The notes below the pieces were generated by a model that ran no database searches, was not told the DNA's origin, and worked only from the letters and a program-made list of their open reading frames with translations. This document shows positions 43,874 through 54,439 of a stretch of 64,000 bases of DNA, piece by piece. A program made the position numbers and the translations under genes. Position 1 is the first letter of the stretch; the number at the start of each line of letters is the position of its first letter. The stretch comes from Kaistella gelatinilytica (GTDB lineage: Bacteria; Bacteroidota; Bacteroidia; Flavobacteriales; Weeksellaceae): positions 1 through 64,000 of the forward strand of contig NZ_JADPVI010000003.1 of the NCBI RefSeq assembly GCF_015679325.1, in the 5' to 3' direction.

Positions 43874-46855
43874 TTAAAAACCTATTTGGATACCAAAGGA
43901 CATTGTTCTGATTACTGGTGAAGAATACCAGTATCTTCCTTTCCCTACCCAAGACCAAGAATTTGATGTAGATTCTGGATCATAGTTTAGTTCTTTATCA
44001 AAAGCATAGGTTAAAAGGTTTGTACCTCGAACATACACAGTAAAATTGGTGATTCCTGTAGCATTTTTAAATACTTCACCGAATGAATAAGCTAGTCTCG
44101 CTTCTTTCAATCTGATATGATCCCCTTTGTTGAGGAATCTTGAAGATTCTAGTCTTGATTCACTTGGGTTATTCAATAAAGCTTTTGGATTATCTGCATT
44201 GAAGTTTTCAGCTCCCGGAGCATCAGTCCAACTGTTATAAAGTGCCTCTGCAATTTGATTTCTGTTAGGGAATCTACCATCGTGAATGGTGTAAGAATGC
44301 ACTCCGTTTTGAACCAGGAAGTCAAACTGACCTGAAATTAAAAAACTTAAAGTTAAATTCTTGTACTTGAATTCATTGGTCAAACCAACGTTGTAAGTAG
44401 GAAATGCATTTTTGCCTATCCAAGCTTTTTCAGCTTTGGTCTTAACATTAGTTACAGCAGTTTGTGAACCATCAGTGTACCAAAGACCATCTCCTGCTTT
44501 GATATTGTTAGCTGCATCATCTGCTTTCGCAACTCCTGCCCATAACCAAGTATAATATTCACCTAAAAGATGACCCGGTGCTAAAGCCACTAATTCATTA
44601 CTTGAATCTGATGTTCCTCCTGCAAATTCGTAACGGTCAACATTTAATTTTTCAACTACTGATTTTCCGTAAGAACCATTTGCATTAATAGACCATCTGA
44701 AATTATCATTTTGAATAGGAACCGCGTCAATAACGATCTCGAAACCTCTGTTCCTAATGTCTCCTACGTTAGCAAAAAATTCGCTGGGACCTCCAGTTTC
44801 AGCTGCAGGAAATGCGTAGAATATTGCTTTTTTTGTTAATTTGTCATAGTAATCCATGGAAAACTTTAATCGGTCATTGAAGAAACCGAAATCAGCACCG
44901 ATATCTAAATGTCCTGACTGTTCCCATTCCAATGAAGAGTTACCTGGATTAGAGATCCCTGCGTAACCGCCATTTCCACCATATCCGACTTGAGAGTTGT
45001 ATCCCAATGTTGCATAAGCATCATACTGAGAACCCCATTGGTCTGCGTAAGGAATATTTCCTAACACCCCATAACTTGCGCGTAAGGTTAGGGAAGAAAA
45101 TGCTTTTGGCGCAAAAGATTCATTGAACACGTTCCATGAAGTTCCTACTGACCAGAAATTTCCCCATTTTTGGTCTCCAAGCGTGGAGTTACCATCTCTT
45201 CTGATTTGTCCTGATAAGGTATATTTACTATCAAGTGTATAATTTAACCTTCCAAAATAAGAGATCTGTCTCCAGGCAAGGTCGCTGTTTGTAGTAATTA
45301 CTTTATCTGCAAACTGAAAATATTGTCTAGGATCATTCATCGTAAGAGAGAATGCATAGAGATTATTATAACTGTGATCCTGATATTCCATTCCTGCATA
45401 AGCCTGAACGTTGTGAATGCCATTGAATATATTTCTGTAGCTCAAAGTATTCGACCAGTTCCAATCCAGAATGGTAGTACGTGCATCACCAAAAAACCCT
45501 TGATCTTCGGTCATCCCAATGTAAACAGGATGTCCTTTTAATCCAAATTGTCTTTCAGTCATAAACTGCGCCTGCAATCCGAAAAGGGAATTAAAATAGA
45601 AATTTTTGATAAACTGATAATCCATATTTACCGATCCAATGAAGGAGTTGATAACAGATCTTTGTCCTGTTTCCTGTAAAATGGAAACGGGGTTAAAACC
45701 TGCCGTCATTTCATTAGCATCTTTCTCCCAACTGTCTTGATTGAAAACGCCGTTTTTGTAAACAGAACGGAACGGAGAAAGCATGATCGTAGAAGTTACC
45801 GGATTTGCAGAAGCTCTACCACCAAAATAGGTATTTCTAATGATGTTGGAATAATTCAAATTTAAACCAAATTTTAATTTCTCAGAAGCTTTGTGGTCAA
45901 TGGCTGTATTTATACTCAACCGGTCGAAGCCAGAGGATTTAACCAAAGGACTGTTCTGATAATAAGAACCCCCGATTCTGAAAGAAGTATTTGCACCGCC
46001 TCCGCTTACTCCAAAATTGTAAGTATTAACTACAGAAGAAACTCTGTTGACTTCTTTAGACCAATTGGTGTATGCTCTGGACGTTTTAATCGGTTCATCA
46101 TTTGGAATATAATTATCCAAATAATATTGTGTTGCTTCCTCTAATGTATTGAAAGTTTGAGCAATACCTTTACCACCTTGTGAATTCCACATTAAAATTC
46201 CACCGTATTTAAGGTATTCATCACCGGTCATCAATTTCAATTTATCAAAAGCACGGTCCTGAACTCCTGTTTCGGTAGAGAATTCAAATTTCGTCTTCTG
46301 ATTATATTTCCCTTTTTTGGTCGTAATCAAGATTACCCCATTCGCACCTCTAGAACCATATAACGCAGTAGCAGATGCATCTTTTAAAACAGATACATTT
46401 TCAATTGCATTTGGATCTATCGAAGCCAATGGATTCCAAGATTCCATCATGGATGCGTTATCTGAACCTTTTCCTACAACAACTCCATCAATTACATATA
46501 ATGGATTTGGCGTACCGATAAGAGAACTTACTCCACGGATTGTAATCATATTGGAAGAACCTGGATCTCCACTGGCGGAAGAAAAGTTTAGGCCAGCAAC
46601 TCTACCATTCAAAACCTCATCTACAGAGGAAAATGGTGTAGATTCAAAATTAGCTTTAGAAACCACATTATAAGCACCTACCTTTTGGGCCGGGTCCAGT
46701 TTAATTCCTCCAATTAATACAACTTCTTCAATTTCTTTAGTTTTGGTTGTAGTATCACGCTTTGCAGACGTATCGCGTTTTGCTTTTTGAGCCATTACAG
46801 ATTGTCCTGCGAAAAACAATACTCCAATGGTTAAAACTCGTAATTTTACATTCAT
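43874..46855 (-). CDS. SusC/RagA-family TonB-dependent outer-membrane transporter
   Basis: 993 aa. Signal peptide (ending SVMAQ), then a short Lys/Thr/Arg-rich stretch and the TonB-box-like IEEVVLIGG, plug domain ([40 protein letters not shown]) and a 22-strand-type barrel ending FGIQIGF. It lacks the usual N-terminal CarboxypepD_reg domain of SusC proteins. Depends on TonB/ExbB/ExbD (3.2-6.2 kb). Paired with SusD. Confidence 0.94.
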   Translation of the reverse strand: MNVKLRVLTIGVLFFAGQSVMAQKAKRDTSAKRDTTTKTKEIEEVVLIGGIKLDPAQKVGAYNVVSKANFESTPFSSVDEVLNGRVAGLNFSSASGDPGSSNMITIRGVSSLIGTPNPLYVIDGVVVGKGSDNASMMESWNPLASIDPNAIENVSVLKDASATALYGSRGANGVILITTKKGKYNQKTKFEFSTETGVQDRAFDKLKLMTGDEYLKYGGILMWNSQGGKGIAQTFNTLEEATQYYLDNYIPNDEPIKTSRAYTNWSKEVNRVSSVVNTYNFGVSGGGANTSFRIGGSYYQNSPLVKSSGFDRLSINTAIDHKASEKLKFGLNLNYSNIIRNTYFGGRASANPVTSTIMLSPFRSVYKNGVFNQDSWEKDANEMTAGFNPVSILQETGQRSVINSFIGSVNMDYQFIKNFYFNSLFGLQAQFMTERQFGLKGHPVYIGMTEDQGFFGDARTTILDWNWSNTLSYRNIFNGIHNVQAYAGMEYQDHSYNNLYAFSLTMNDPRQYFQFADKVITTNSDLAWRQISYFGRLNYTLDSKYTLSGQIRRDGNSTLGDQKWGNFWSVGTSWNVFNESFAPKAFSSLTLRASYGVLGNIPYADQWGSQYDAYATLGYNSQVGYGGNGGYAGISNPGNSSLEWEQSGHLDIGADFGFFNDRLKFSMDYYDKLTKKAIFYAFPAAETGGPSEFFANVGDIRNRGFEIVIDAVPIQNDNFRWSINANGSYGKSVVEKLNVDRYEFAGGTSDSSNELVALAPGHLLGEYYTWLWAGVAKADDAANNIKAGDGLWYTDGSQTAVTNVKTKAEKAWIGKNAFPTYNVGLTNEFKYKNLTLSFLISGQFDFLVQNGVHSYTIHDGRFPNRNQIAEALYNSWTDAPGAENFNADNPKALLNNPSESRLESSRFLNKGDHIRLKEARLAYSFGEVFKNATGITNFTVYVRGTNLLTYAFDKELNYDPESTSNSWSWVGKGRYWYSSPVIRTMSFGIQIGF

Positions 46856-46883
46856 ATTAACATTATTTAATATTTTAATGTCG

Positions 46884-46910
46884 CAAATATGTTAATTTAA
46901 TTTAACATAT
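46884..46910 (-). promoter_or_regulatory. Inverted repeat in the susC promoter
   Basis: 9-bp perfect arms ATATGTTAA (46887-46895) and TTAACATAT (46902-46910) with a 6-base spacer. A -7-like CATATTTG (46891-46884) overlaps its left part and a CTTG (46915-46912) lies about 20 bases upstream of it, so the repeat falls between the two promoter boxes. Candidate operator for susCD. Confidence 0.5.
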
Positions 46911-47082
46911 ACAAGTTAAAATTTTCAATAAGTCTATATAAACTTAAAATCGTTAATGGTTCTCGAATAATGCATTGATTATTTTGAACATTTATTACTA
47001 AAAATACCCAAAGCATTTAATTTTAATTATCAGTTAGAAAAGCAAAAGTTGAAACTATTAACATTATAATTTGAATAAGTCA

Positions 47083-47112
47083 CAAAAAAAAGCCCGCTTC
47101 TCAGCAGGCTTT
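47083..47112 (-). terminator. Rho-independent terminator after infB
   Basis: Stem AAAGCCTGC with GCGGGCTTT (one mismatch, loop of 6), followed on the minus strand by TTTTTTTTG, 17 bases after the infB stop. Confidence 0.85.
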
Positions 47113-47129
47113 ATAATTATGATAAAAAT

Positions 47130-50045
47130 TTATTTCAATTTTTTCTTCACAGAAACTTCTTCATAAACTTCCAGAATATCACCGGTTTCGATGTCGTTAT
47201 ATCCTTTAATGTTCAATCCACATTCATAACCTTTGGTTACTTCTTTCACATCATCTTTGAAACGTTTCAAACTTTCAAGTTCTCCTTCGAATTTCACAAT
47301 TCCGTCTCTCAATAATCTGATTTTTGAATTTCTGGTTACTTTTCCTGTAAGAACCATACAACCTGCAATGGTACCAACTTTCGTGATTTTGAAAGTTTCG
47401 CGTATTTCTACGTTACCGATTACCTGTTCTTTAATCTCAGGAGAAAGCATTCCTTCCATCGCTTCTTTTACCTCATCGATTGCTCTGTAGATAATTGAAT
47501 AGGTTCTGATCTCAATTTCTTCTTTGTCTGCCAATTCTTTTGCGTTGACACCGGCTCTTACATTGAACCCGATCATAATCGCGTCGGAAGCGGCTGCTAA
47601 CAATACATCTGATTCGGTAATTTGACCAACTCCTTGGTAAATAATATTTACGCTGATTTCTTCCGTTGATAAACTTTGTAACTGGTCAGAAAGTGCTTCA
47701 ACAGAACCATCAACATCACCTTTCAAGATAATATTCAATTCCTTGAAATCACCAAGAGCAATACGTCTTCCTAACTCATCCAAAGTAAGGTGTTTTTTCG
47801 TTCTTACGGATTGTTCTCTTTGTAACTGACCTCTTTTGGTTGCAATTGTTTTCGCTTCTCTTTCGTCTTCGAAAACCCGGAATTTATCACCTGCAGTCGG
47901 CGCTCCGTCTAAACCTAAAATAGTAATTGGGATCGATGGACCCGCTTCTTCAAGTGGTTTCCCTCTTTCATCAAGAATTGCTTTTACTTTACCGTGATTT
48001 TTACCGGCAAGAACATAATCTCCTACTTTCAAAGTTCCGGTTTGTACAAGGATTGTTGAAATATACCCTCTTCCTTTATCCAAAGAAGCTTCAATAACAA
48101 CACCTTGTGCATTTTTATTTGGATTGGCTTTTAACTCTAACATTTCTGCCTGAAGTAAAACTTTCTCCAATAAGGCGTCCATATTGTTACCCATTTTTGC
48201 AGATACTTCCTGAGACTGAATATTTCCACCCCATTCTTCTACCAATACGTTCATCGCAGATAGCTGCTGACGAATATTATCTGGATTAGCATTTGGCTTA
48301 TCTACTTTATTTAAAGCAATGATCATAGGAACTCCTGCAGCTTGCGCGTGAGAAATTGCTTCTTTTGTTTGAGGCATTACATCATCATCCGCAGCTATTA
48401 CAATAATTGCGATATCGGTGATCTGTGCACCTCTCGCTCTCATCGCAGTAAAGGCTTCGTGACCTGGTGTATCAAGGAATGTAATTCGCTGACCATTTTC
48501 CAGTTTCACGTTATAAGCTCCAATATGCTGTGTAATTCCACCAGATTCACCGGCGATCACATTTGTTTTTCTGATATAATCCAGCAAAGATGTTTTACCG
48601 TGATCTACGTGACCCATTACGGTTACGATAGGCGCTCTGTTTTTAAGATCTTCGGCAGTATCGGTATCTTCTTCAACCACTGATTCTTCGAGATCAGCAT
48701 CGGAAAATTCAATTTTATAGCCGAATTCATCAGCAACCAATAGAAGCGTATCTGCTTCCAAACGCTGATTCATTGTCACCATCACTCCTAAAGAGAAACA
48801 TGCAGAGATCACTTCGGTCGGACTCACATTCATCAAACTTGCCAGTTCACCAACAGTAATAAACTCTGTTACTTTTAGCGTTCTGTCAGCTGCATCGATT
48901 TCCTGTTGAAGTTCATCTTGCTCTCTTCGGTAAACTCTTTTCTCTTTTCTATATTTAGCTCCTTTATTCTTACCAGCTTTACTCGTAAGTTTTTCCAGAG
49001 TTTCTTTAATCTGATTTTTAACCTGCTCATCAGTTAATTCAACAGGCATTGTTGGCGCACCTCTTCTGGAACCTCCTGGTCCTGAAGGTCGGTTATTACC
49101 ACCTTGATATCCTCCGCCTGGTCTATTTTGTCCCGGTCCTGGAGGTCTGTTCCCGCCGGGTCCCGGAGGTCTGTTTCCACCTGCACCCGGAGGTCGGTTT
49201 CCTTGAGTTTGATTGCCACCCGCACCTTGCGTACTGGTTCCCGGAGTTCCCGGTTTTTCAATACGTTTTCTTTTTTTCTTAGCTGCAGCGCTATTTGCTG
49301 AAGGTTTAGGCTTATTGAATTGTGATAGATCAACAGTCTGTTTTAAAATCTTAACACCTCCTAATTTCTGGTAAACCGTTTCTATTTTTGTAGATTCCGG
49401 GTTTTCACCATCGGAAGGAATTATCTCTAATGCCGGAACAGCAGGAGCATCAACTGTAGCAGCTGGTGTTTCAACCGTTGCGACAGGAGCTTCTACTTTC
49501 GGAGCGGGAACTTCTTCTACTTTTGCAGCAGGTTTAGCTTCCTCTTTCTTTGGAGAAGTTGTTTTTGATGTTTTGGGTTTATTGCCTTCAATTTGAGACA
49601 GATCGATTTTATCTAAAATCTTAAATTCCTGTTTTTCAGGAGTTGTAAGAACAGTTGGAGTTTCTTTTACAGGAACTTCTTCCGCTTTCACTACCGGTTC
49701 AGCCGGTTTTGTTTCCTGAACTTCCTGCTTTTTAGGTTCCAAGTCGATTTTACCCAAAATTCTAGTTTCAGGTCTTGCGCTTGATTTGGCTCTAATTACC
49801 TCAGGTTTCGTTGGTTCAATTTCCAGTTTTTCTTCCGGAACCTTTGCAATGACCACCTCATGAGAAGCCTTTCTTTGTTCCCCGTCTTTGCGGAACTCCG
49901 CTTCTAATGCAGAATATGCCGATTCTTCCAATTGAGCGTTCGGGTTACTTTCTACTACGATTCCTTTGGACTGTAGAAATTCTACAAGTCTTGTCATCGA
50001 AATATTAAATTCCTTAACTGCTTTGTTTAATCTAATTTTTGGCAT
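47130..50045 (-). CDS. infB: Translation initiation factor IF-2
   Basis: 971 aa. GTPase that places initiator tRNA on the ribosome. An N-terminal winged segment ([18 protein letters not shown]), a long low-complexity region with Pro/Ala/Lys/Glu and Gly/Pro/Asn/Arg repeats (residues 95-335), then the GTP domain: GHVDHGKT (478-485), [14 protein letters not shown]. The C-terminal domain ends [12 protein letters not shown]. The repeat region is longer than in E. coli, as usual in Flavobacteriia. Last gene of the rimP operon. Confidence 0.97.
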   Translation of the reverse strand: MPKIRLNKAVKEFNISMTRLVEFLQSKGIVVESNPNAQLEESAYSALEAEFRKDGEQRKASHEVVIAKVPEEKLEIEPTKPEVIRAKSSARPETRILGKIDLEPKKQEVQETKPAEPVVKAEEVPVKETPTVLTTPEKQEFKILDKIDLSQIEGNKPKTSKTTSPKKEEAKPAAKVEEVPAPKVEAPVATVETPAATVDAPAVPALEIIPSDGENPESTKIETVYQKLGGVKILKQTVDLSQFNKPKPSANSAAAKKKRKRIEKPGTPGTSTQGAGGNQTQGNRPPGAGGNRPPGPGGNRPPGPGQNRPGGGYQGGNNRPSGPGGSRRGAPTMPVELTDEQVKNQIKETLEKLTSKAGKNKGAKYRKEKRVYRREQDELQQEIDAADRTLKVTEFITVGELASLMNVSPTEVISACFSLGVMVTMNQRLEADTLLLVADEFGYKIEFSDADLEESVVEEDTDTAEDLKNRAPIVTVMGHVDHGKTSLLDYIRKTNVIAGESGGITQHIGAYNVKLENGQRITFLDTPGHEAFTAMRARGAQITDIAIIVIAADDDVMPQTKEAISHAQAAGVPMIIALNKVDKPNANPDNIRQQLSAMNVLVEEWGGNIQSQEVSAKMGNNMDALLEKVLLQAEMLELKANPNKNAQGVVIEASLDKGRGYISTILVQTGTLKVGDYVLAGKNHGKVKAILDERGKPLEEAGPSIPITILGLDGAPTAGDKFRVFEDEREAKTIATKRGQLQREQSVRTKKHLTLDELGRRIALGDFKELNIILKGDVDGSVEALSDQLQSLSTEEISVNIIYQGVGQITESDVLLAAASDAIMIGFNVRAGVNAKELADKEEIEIRTYSIIYRAIDEVKEAMEGMLSPEIKEQVIGNVEIRETFKITKVGTIAGCMVLTGKVTRNSKIRLLRDGIVKFEGELESLKRFKDDVKEVTKGYECGLNIKGYNDIETGDILEVYEEVSVKKKLK

Positions 50046-50118
50046 GTATATTTTATACTTTTATTTTAAATTTCGGTAAAGTTAATTATTTTAACTTCAT
50101 TGTAAGCTTTTCTGAAGT

Positions 50119-51366
50119 TTAGTCTTCAAATTCAGCTTTTAAGATCTGTTTTACTTCTTCGATGGTTTCTTCTTCAAGATCTACCATTTTCAATAATGCA
50201 TCGGTGTCTTTATCAATAATACTTTTTGCAGTAGTAAGACCAACTTTCGTGAATTCATCGATGATCCACTGTTCGATATCTCCTTCTTCCGCACCACCAA
50301 ATTCTTTCAATTCAACGTCGTCATCTTCACTTGCTTCTCTGTAAACATCGATCTCAAATCCAGTTAACCACGAAGCCAGTCTGATATTTTGTCCACCTTT
50401 ACCAATAACGCGGGAAATTTCTTCAACCGGCGTATAAACCATGGCATAGTTGGTTTCTAAATTAATATCAATTTTATTAATGGTAATGTTTCCCAAAGCT
50501 CTTTTGACCATGATTTCAGGATTTTTCGACCACTGAATGACGTCAATATTTTCATTCTTCAATTCGCGAACAACGCCGTGAATTCTGGAACCTTTTACTC
50601 CAACACAAGCTCCAACAGGATCAATTCGATCATCATAAGCATCAACTGCGATTTTCGCTTTTTCTCCCGGAATACGAACTACTTTTTTCAAAATAATGGT
50701 TCCGTCCTGAATTTCAGGAATTTCAAGTTCAAGCAGTTTTTCCAAAAATTTAGGTGCAGTTCGCGAAACGATGATTTGAGGTTTTGCTCCTTTAAAATCA
50801 ACACTTTCTACGATCGCTCTAATATTTTCTCCTTTTTTGAAGAAGTCAGATGGAATTTGATTTTCTTTTGGTAAAATAAATTCATTATCCTCATCATCTA
50901 ACAAAATAACATGTTTGTGACGAATATGATGAACTTCCCCTACAACAATCTCGCCAATTTTGTCCTTAAACTGTTCATAAAGATAAGCATTGTTATGTTC
51001 CTGAAGTTTAGTCGCCAAAATCTGCTTTAAAGTAAGAATACTTCTTCTTCCTAACTGCGCAATTGGAATTTCTACCGTAAAATCTTCTCCGACTTCAAAA
51101 GTTGGATCGATTTTTTTCGCTTCTGAAATTTCAATTTCCAGATCATCATCTTCAGACATATCGTCTGCTACAATGGTTTTATTTAAAAATATCTGAAAAT
51201 CTCCTTTATCTGGATTTACAATGACATCAAAATGATCATCAGAATCAAATCTTTTTCTTAATAAAGTTTTCAATGAATCCTCAATAATCGCCATCAGATC
51301 AATTTTGCTGATGTTTTTATCTTCTTTGAAATCGCCAAATGCTTCAATCAATGCTAATCCGTCCAT
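50119..51366 (-). CDS. nusA: Transcription termination/antitermination factor NusA
   Basis: 415 aa. N-terminal domain (residues 1-125), S1 domain (GEVHHIRHKHVILL ...), two KH domains (DPVGACVGVKGSRIHGVVRE; VEEISRVIGKGGQNIRLASW). Binds RNA polymerase and nascent RNA. Shorter than E. coli NusA (495 aa) because the C-terminal acidic repeats are absent. Between rimP and infB, the classic order. Confidence 0.95.
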   Translation of the reverse strand: MDGLALIEAFGDFKEDKNISKIDLMAIIEDSLKTLLRKRFDSDDHFDVIVNPDKGDFQIFLNKTIVADDMSEDDDLEIEISEAKKIDPTFEVGEDFTVEIPIAQLGRRSILTLKQILATKLQEHNNAYLYEQFKDKIGEIVVGEVHHIRHKHVILLDDEDNEFILPKENQIPSDFFKKGENIRAIVESVDFKGAKPQIIVSRTAPKFLEKLLELEIPEIQDGTIILKKVVRIPGEKAKIAVDAYDDRIDPVGACVGVKGSRIHGVVRELKNENIDVIQWSKNPEIMVKRALGNITINKIDINLETNYAMVYTPVEEISRVIGKGGQNIRLASWLTGFEIDVYREASEDDDVELKEFGGAEEGDIEQWIIDEFTKVGLTTAKSIIDKDTDALLKMVDLEEETIEEVKQILKAEFED

Positions 51367-51428
51367 TTATCTTCTTTTTTGTAAGTGATGATTAATGCGT
51401 GATTCGGGTACCACGTCATCGTTTTTAA

Positions 51429-51896
51429 TTAAAATTTTACAGCAACAAGTGCTTTCTTGATCTCGGTGTACGGAAGCTCTCTTTCTTCCACTACATCTAC
51501 TTTTCCTTTGCCCACTTCTTTGGGTTTCCGGTATTTCATAATCAAAGTGATCTTGTCGTCTTCAACTTTGATCAATTCTCCTTCAATTTCCTTAGAATCT
51601 GTCAATATTATCTCCAGTTCACGGCCGATATTTTTTCTAAATTGTCTTGGCGTAACCAAAGGTTCGCTCAGACCGGCGCTCATTACCTGAAGGGAGAAAT
51701 CATGCTCTTCACGATCCATATTATTTTCGATAGCGCGACTTGCATCTAAGCAATCCTGCAATGAAACTCCGTTGTCTCCATCGAGGATCACAGTGATCGC
51801 GTCGGCCGTAGAAATCTTAAGATCAATCAGATATAAATCTTCTCTTTCTACAAGAAAAGTATTGAGTAATTCTTCTATTTGCTGTCTAAATTCCAT
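51429..51896 (-). CDS. rimP: Ribosome maturation factor RimP
   Basis: 155 aa from ATG at 51896 (MEFRQQIEELL). A longer start at 51995 is rejected because the operon promoter lies within that stretch. RimP aids 30S maturation: LVEREDLYLIDLKIS, the GVSLQDCLDASRAIE stretch, VMSAGLSEPL and REL(E)-type C-terminal strands are conserved. First gene of rimP-nusA-infB. Confidence 0.93.
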   Translation of the reverse strand: MEFRQQIEELLNTFLVEREDLYLIDLKISTADAITVILDGDNGVSLQDCLDASRAIENNMDREEHDFSLQVMSAGLSEPLVTPRQFRKNIGRELEIILTDSKEIEGELIKVEDDKITLIMKYRKPKEVGKGKVDVVEERELPYTEIKKALVAVKF

Positions 51897-51965
51897 ATCC
51901 TTAATTTGCTTTACGAAAAAAGGCATTCTTGCGAAGGCCTTTTCATTTTTTCCGTAATTCCGATG

Positions 51966-51996
51966 CAAATATACAACTTTTTGATATATTGGCAAA
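51966..51996 (-). promoter_or_regulatory. Promoter of the rimP-nusA-infB operon
   Basis: On the minus strand TTTG (51996-51993), 19 bases, then TATATTTG (51973-51966). A full match to the Bacteroidota consensus, with the predicted start about 63 bases before the rimP ATG. It also settles the start codon of rimP. Confidence 0.85.
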
Positions 51997-52047
51997 ATAC
52001 CTTTAAAAGTGATTTAACACTTCACAAACTCAAAGCAATAAATTATT

Positions 52048-52055
52048 TATATTTG
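52048..52055 (+). promoter_or_regulatory. Possible -7 box of the polysaccharide cluster
   Basis: TATATTTG, full match to TAnnTTTG, 23 bases before the TTG start of the dehydrogenase. No TTTG at the ideal upstream distance, so partial evidence. Confidence 0.45.
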
Positions 52056-52078
52056 TTGCTACATTAAAAACATAAATT

Positions 52079-53389
52079 TTGAATATTACGATTGTTGGGA
52101 CAGGTTATGTAGGATTGGTTACAGGAACTACTTTGGCAGAATTAGGCAATACGGTTTACTGTGTTGATATCGACGCAAAAAAAGTAGAAGCCATGAAGCA
52201 GGGAATTGTTCCTATATATGAACCTGGCCTGGAGGAAATGTTTTCCCGAAATATTCAGGCTCAAAGATTATTTTTTACCACCGAATTAAAAGAAGCGCTC
52301 GAAAAAAGTGAAGTCATCTATTTGGCGCTCCCAACTCCACCGGGAGAAGACGGTTCTGCAGATCTTTCTTATGTGCTGTCGGTTGCGGATCAAATTGGGA
52401 CTTTGCTCACCGATTATAAAGTCATCGTCAATAAATCTACGGTTCCTGTCGGAACGGCTGATCGAGTTACTGCATCAATTTCAGCAAAAACTAAAGTTCC
52501 TTTTGATGTTGTTTCAAATCCAGAATTTTTGCGTGAAGGTTTTGCGGTGGAAGATTCCATGAATCCAGCGCGAGTTATTGTTGGGAGTGAATCTGAACGG
52601 GCAAAAGAAGTGATGGGGAAAATTTATCAGCCATTTACCAATATCGGAATCCCTATTATTTTCATGGATGAAAAATCCTCGGAATTAACAAAATATGCAG
52701 CAAATTCTTTTCTGGCGGTGAAAATCACTTTCATGAATGAAATTGCTAATTATTGCGAAAAAGTTGGTGCTGATGTTGACAAAGTTCGTTTGGGAATGGG
52801 TTCTGATGACAGAATCGGGCACCGTTTTCTTTTCCCCGGAATCGGTTACGGCGGAAGTTGTTTTCCGAAAGATGTAAAAGCATTGATCAGATCCGGAAAG
52901 CAGGAAAATTTTGATTTCCAAATTTTAGAGGCTACTGAAAGCGTGAATCAAACGCAAAAAGTAATTTTAGTTTCAGAGATCGAAAAATATTTTGGCGGAA
53001 ACCTTCAAGGCAAAAAAATCGCTTTGTGGGGTTTAGCGTTTAAGGCAAATACTGATGATGTTCGTGAAGCTTCTTCTTTGGATAATATTAAACTTTTATT
53101 GGAAAAAGGAGCTGAAATTATCGCTTATGATGCGATCGCAGAAGGAAATGTAAAGAAAATTTTAGGCGATAAAATATCTTATGCCAGTGAAATGTATGCG
53201 GCTTTAGAAGATGCAGATTGTCTTCTTATCGCGACGGAATGGAGTGAATTTAAAAATCCAAACTTCGAATTAATGGCGAAAAAGATGAAAAACAAAGCCA
53301 TTTTCGATGGTAGAAACATGTTTCCCTTAGAACAGATTGAAGACTCCGGATTCTTTTATAAATCCATCGGCCGTAAAACTTTGAGATAA
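52079..53389 (+). CDS. ugd: UDP-glucose 6-dehydrogenase
   Basis: 436 aa from a TTG start. NAD-dependent oxidation of UDP-glucose to UDP-glucuronic acid. NAD motif GTGYVG (residues 7-12), YEPGLEE substrate-binding loop, and the catalytic Cys261 in GIGYGGSCFPKD. An ATG alternative would lose the NAD-binding loop. Its product could feed uronic acid into the glycan made by the genes downstream. First gene of the cluster. A related UDP-ManNAc dehydrogenase is possible but less likely. Confidence 0.9.
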   Translation: MNITIVGTGYVGLVTGTTLAELGNTVYCVDIDAKKVEAMKQGIVPIYEPGLEEMFSRNIQAQRLFFTTELKEALEKSEVIYLALPTPPGEDGSADLSYVLSVADQIGTLLTDYKVIVNKSTVPVGTADRVTASISAKTKVPFDVVSNPEFLREGFAVEDSMNPARVIVGSESERAKEVMGKIYQPFTNIGIPIIFMDEKSSELTKYAANSFLAVKITFMNEIANYCEKVGADVDKVRLGMGSDDRIGHRFLFPGIGYGGSCFPKDVKALIRSGKQENFDFQILEATESVNQTQKVILVSEIEKYFGGNLQGKKIALWGLAFKANTDDVREASSLDNIKLLLEKGAEIIAYDAIAEGNVKKILGDKISYASEMYAALEDADCLLIATEWSEFKNPNFELMAKKMKNKAIFDGRNMFPLEQIEDSGFFYKSIGRKTLR

Positions 53390-53427
53390 AATTCTCTGAA
53401 AACTTCACGAAACACAAACACACAATT

Positions 53428-54405
53428 TTGAAATTAAATTTACTTTCCAAACTTTTATTTGTAATGCTTTTGGCTTTTACAGTCAATAGTTTTATCTATT
53501 TTTCTTTTGGAAATATTTACTCTTCAAAAATCTTAAATTACACCGATTTTTCTAAACAATTTCATTCCGGAATTTATCAATACCGAATTTTAAGTGGCTA
53601 TTTTCTGATCTGGATCTATGATTTTTTATCGAGTTTAAATATTGATTATAAAATCTTTAAATTAAAATTTCAGGATCCCAATTCTGAGCCTCAAATGTAT
53701 TTATCATTCTATATTTTAAATACTATTTTTATGGTTTTGAGTGCTTCAATATTATTTTTCATCACTGAAACAACAAATTTTGTCGCGACAAATGCTGAGA
53801 AAATTTTAATTGCATCACTTGCTATTTTTGCGATGGCTTTCGCTCAATTTGTAATTGTACCCTATGACATTTCCAGTTACTTTTTCCTCTTGCTTTTCTT
53901 CTATTTCTTACTTCAATATTTGCAAAAGAGTTCAATTCTACTGCTGGCTTTTTTAATGATCATAATTTTAATCTCCACTTTAAACAGAGAATCTTCGGCG
54001 CTTTCACTTTCTTTAGCCGGAACGCTTTTATACTCTAAATTTGGCTTTAAGAGAGAAACTTTTCAACCGATTTTATTATTGGGAATTGCGTTCATCGCAG
54101 TTTATTTCGGAATGAGATTTCTCAACCAAAGCTTTTCTACAAACGATGGAAACCTTTTCTCTCAAAATTTCAGCGAACCAAAAAACATATTAGGTCTGCT
54201 ATTTTGGATCACTTTTTTTATCTTTAGCTTAATTATCGCTAAAAACAGAAATGCAAAGCAACAAATTCTGATTTTCCATTTTTTGTCTCTTCCTTATATA
54301 TTGATGTGTTTTTATACAGGCATTATTTATGAGATCCGGCTCTATGTTCCTCTATTTTTAACTTCAATTTTGCTTGGCAGAACGGAGCTTTTACGAATTC
54401 ATTAA
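53428..54405 (+). CDS. Polytopic membrane protein of the glycan cluster
   Basis: 325 aa, about eight to nine hydrophobic segments, TTG start at 53428 (an ATG at 53464 would drop 12 residues of the first helix). A loop with several aromatic and acidic residues (SSKILNYTDFSKQFHSGIYQ) follows helix 1. No family recognised; size and position would fit a polymerase-like or glycan-modifying membrane enzyme. Between ugd and the ABC exporter. Confidence 0.7.
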   Translation: MKLNLLSKLLFVMLLAFTVNSFIYFSFGNIYSSKILNYTDFSKQFHSGIYQYRILSGYFLIWIYDFLSSLNIDYKIFKLKFQDPNSEPQMYLSFYILNTIFMVLSASILFFITETTNFVATNAEKILIASLAIFAMAFAQFVIVPYDISSYFFLLLFFYFLLQYLQKSSILLLAFLMIIILISTLNRESSALSLSLAGTLLYSKFGFKRETFQPILLLGIAFIAVYFGMRFLNQSFSTNDGNLFSQNFSEPKNILGLLFWITFFIFSLIIAKNRNAKQQILIFHFLSLPYILMCFYTGIIYEIRLYVPLFLTSILLGRTELLRIH

Positions 54406-54439
54406 ATTAAGCTATTTTTACAAAAATTTATTCTCACAA

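Noticed and set aside
49034-49333. Overlapping frames opposite and within the infB linker
   Set aside because: Caused by the Gly/Pro/Arg repeats of the IF-2 linker; no independent support.
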